Assembly (NCBI GenBank): GCA_028703175.1 | Contig: JAQVNJ010000012.1 | Coordinates: 19,486 to 83,485 of the forward strand | DNA: 64,000 nt | Direction: 5' to 3' | Origin: JAAYCB01 sp012744395 | GTDB lineage: Bacteria > Planctomycetota > Planctomycetia > Pirellulales > Thermoguttaceae | Shown here: positions 62,612 through 64,000 of the stretch, in pieces | How the letters are laid out: every line of letters begins with the position of its first letter | Numbering within the stretch: position 1 is the stretch's first letter | Program-made: the position numbers and the translations under genes | Notes under the pieces: generated by a model | Told to the model about the DNA's origin: nothing | Databases searched by the model: none | Seen by the model: only the letters and a program-made list of their open reading frames with translations

Positions 62612-63934
62612 ATGGCGCAGACCTTGGATTTCGATCTGAAGCAGGTGGTGCTGGTCAGCGGGACGTTTGGACCGCGCGAGATCGAGCAAATTCTCGACGT
62701 GATTTCCGCGGATCCTTCGCAGTTCCGCGTGCTTCGCGAAGTCGTCCAGGAATTGGAGACGAAGGAAGATCCGAGTCCCGCGAGCAACGTGACGCTGGGC
62801 GTGTGCCAGTATCTGCTCGGGCGTTATTCGCTGGCCCTATCGACCTTGCAGCGTGGCGACGGGGGCGCGTTGGCTCACTATTACATGGCCAAAGCGTATT
62901 TTGGCCAGGAGAATTACCCGGCCGCCATCGAGAGCTACGGTCTAGCCGCCAAGGCGGGGTACAACAGCGACATCTGCGCTTTGGGCCGCGCCGAGGCGAA
63001 ACGTTACGCCGGGGATGCCGAGGGGGCGCTGAAGGAGCTCGACGACTTGTCGGGCGCGGTCGAACAGACGGCCGAGTACCTCTACCAGCGCGGCGCGACC
63101 GTGGCGGCGATCGGAGGAAACCCCTCCGAGGTCGTCGCCCTTTATGAGCGCGCCGTGGACGCGGACCGCAAGCACGCCGGTGCGTTGTTTGGCTTGGCGC
63201 TGGAAAACGACCGTTACGGGAACGATGAGACGGCCCTGGAGCTTTACAAGCAGTCGGCCGCCCGCTTCCCTTCGCACGTTGGCGCGCTGGTCAATCTCGG
63301 GTTGATCTACGAGGACCGCGGCCAATTCGATCGTGCAGTGCGATGCTACCAGCGCGTGGTCGACGCATTTCCCAACCATCAGCGGGCAGCGCTGTTCCTC
63401 AGGGATTCGCAGGCCTCCGGCGACATGTTTTTCGACGAGGACGCGTTGAAGAAACGCGATCGCGTCAGCCAGGTTCTCAACCTGCCGGTGACCGATTTCG
63501 AGCTCTCCGTGCGGAGCCGGAACTGCCTCCAAAAGATGGGGATCATGACGATTGGCGATCTCTGCCGCACGACCGAGCAGGAATTGTTGAGCAGCAAGAA
63601 CTTCGGCGAAACGAGCCTGATCGAGATCCGCGAGATGCTGGCTTCGAAGGGACTCCAGTTGGGGCAGTACGCCACGGAGCGCCCGGCTTCCGAGAGCATC
63701 GACACGGAAACGCTCAGCGCCGACGAGCAGGCGGTGCTGCTGCGGCCGATCTCCGATCTGGGCTTCTCGGTTCGCGCGCGGAAGTGCATGGTTCGGCTGG
63801 CGATCACGACGATCGGAGAATTGCTGCGGCGGAGCGCCGACGAGCTGCTCGAGTGCAAGAACTTCGGCGTCACGAGCTTGAACGAGGTCCGCGATAAGCT
63901 TGCCGCCCAGGGCTTGAAGCTTCGCGGCGAATGA
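62612..63934 (+). CDS. TPR protein with two RNA polymerase alphaCTD-like domains
   Basis: 440 residues. Residues about 50-275 are TPR repeats (YYMAKAYFGQENYPAAIESY ... ALVNLGLIYEDRGQFDRAVR). Two alphaCTD-like domains follow: PVTDFELSVRSRNCLQKMGI to KGLQLG (about 290-350) and PISDLGFSVRARKCMVRLAI to the end. Copy 1 keeps the DNA-contacting R-x-x-N of E. coli alpha (R265/N268). Copy 2 keeps the Arg but has Lys for Asn, and both have Thr where E. coli has Lys298. No alpha N-terminal domain is present, so it cannot assemble polymerase. It may bind UP-element-like DNA or compete with RpoA. An ATGA overlap couples it to the next gene. Confidence 0.9.
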   Translation: MAQTLDFDLKQVVLVSGTFGPREIEQILDVISADPSQFRVLREVVQELETKEDPSPASNVTLGVCQYLLGRYSLALSTLQRGDGGALAHYYMAKAYFGQENYPAAIESYGLAAKAGYNSDICALGRAEAKRYAGDAEGALKELDDLSGAVEQTAEYLYQRGATVAAIGGNPSEVVALYERAVDADRKHAGALFGLALENDRYGNDETALELYKQSAARFPSHVGALVNLGLIYEDRGQFDRAVRCYQRVVDAFPNHQRAALFLRDSQASGDMFFDEDALKKRDRVSQVLNLPVTDFELSVRSRNCLQKMGIMTIGDLCRTTEQELLSSKNFGETSLIEIREMLASKGLQLGQYATERPASESIDTETLSADEQAVLLRPISDLGFSVRARKCMVRLAITTIGELLRRSADELLECKNFGVTSLNEVRDKLAAQGLKLRGE

Positions 63935-64000
63935 TCCGACAGCTCCTGCAAGACGTGGGCGATCGATTGTTTTCTTTCCAGATCGATGCGCGGGACGAGG
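63931..64000 (+). CDS. Unknown gene coupled to the TPR/alphaCTD gene, cut by window edge
   Basis: Starts at an ATG that overlaps the preceding stop (ATGA). The 23 visible residues read MIRQLLQDVGDRLFSFQIDA and then R-D-E. This is too short to identify, but translational coupling means its product probably works with the TPR/alphaCTD protein. Confidence 0.65.
   Translation, partial: MIRQLLQDVGDRLFSFQIDARDE

Overview
The window is high-GC bacterial chromosome, about two thirds G+C, and almost every gene type points to a planctomycete of the Pirellulales group. The markers are a DUF1559 prepilin-like protein, a sulfatase, a YXWGXW-repeat protein, a zinc-ribbon/DUF1559 fusion, a hydrazine-synthase-A-like propeller with haem motifs, and a TPR protein ending in RNA polymerase alpha C-terminal domains. 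Dispersed palindromes and short tandem repeats of the kind I know from planctomycete genomes fit as well. These assignments come from reading the proteins, not from a database search. There is no transposase, integrase, CRISPR array, rRNA or biosynthetic megacluster.

Layout. 1-12.9 kb: the start of a leftward FAD-dependent oxidoreductase, a glycerol facilitator, a 2796-residue secreted TPR/alpha-2-macroglobulin-like protein, a RecD2-like fragment, and small and stress genes. 13.3-21.2 kb: secreted or periplasmic proteins (discoidin/propeller/haem protein, two translationally coupled amidohydrolases, an SMP-30 lactonase, a repetitive YXWGXW protein). 22.1-28.2 kb: one tightly packed rightward operon of three GspF-like membrane proteins and four prepilin-like genes. 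28.2-37 kb: aromatic and histidine biosynthesis (a DAHP synthase with an attenuator, then hisD, hisC and hisB), interrupted by a 1233-residue zinc-ribbon/DUF1559 fusion. 38.7-43.4 kb: a leftward set with PPi-type phosphofructokinase, accC, accB and an M24 peptidase. 43.4-47.6 kb: larB, nnrD, a DUF2784 gene, a structured RNA with its own promoter and terminator, larE and a cold-shock gene. 48-64 kb: a 598-residue cysteine-rich protein, comEC, a tandem kinase, a PQQ-type propeller, a large secreted protein, an M50-like membrane protein, a sulfatase, tRNA-Thr, and the TPR/alphaCTD protein coupled to a gene cut by the window edge.

The strongest unusual observation is upstream of the DAHP synthase. 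A 23-codon leader peptide carries eight aromatic residues in nine consecutive codons. A 12-bp GC-rich hairpin with a U-run follows it, and a competing antiterminator pairing can be drawn. This looks like ribosome-mediated attenuation of the shikimate entry step. The second is a probable 6S-like structured RNA at 45.77-46.10 kb, supported by a long set of nested complementary stems, a promoter-like element and an intrinsic terminator. Others worth checking are the operon with three GspF paralogues, the TPR-double-alphaCTD protein, the fusion of two lipopolysaccharide-kinase-like domains, and intergenic repeat families that reach into the 3' end of hisD.
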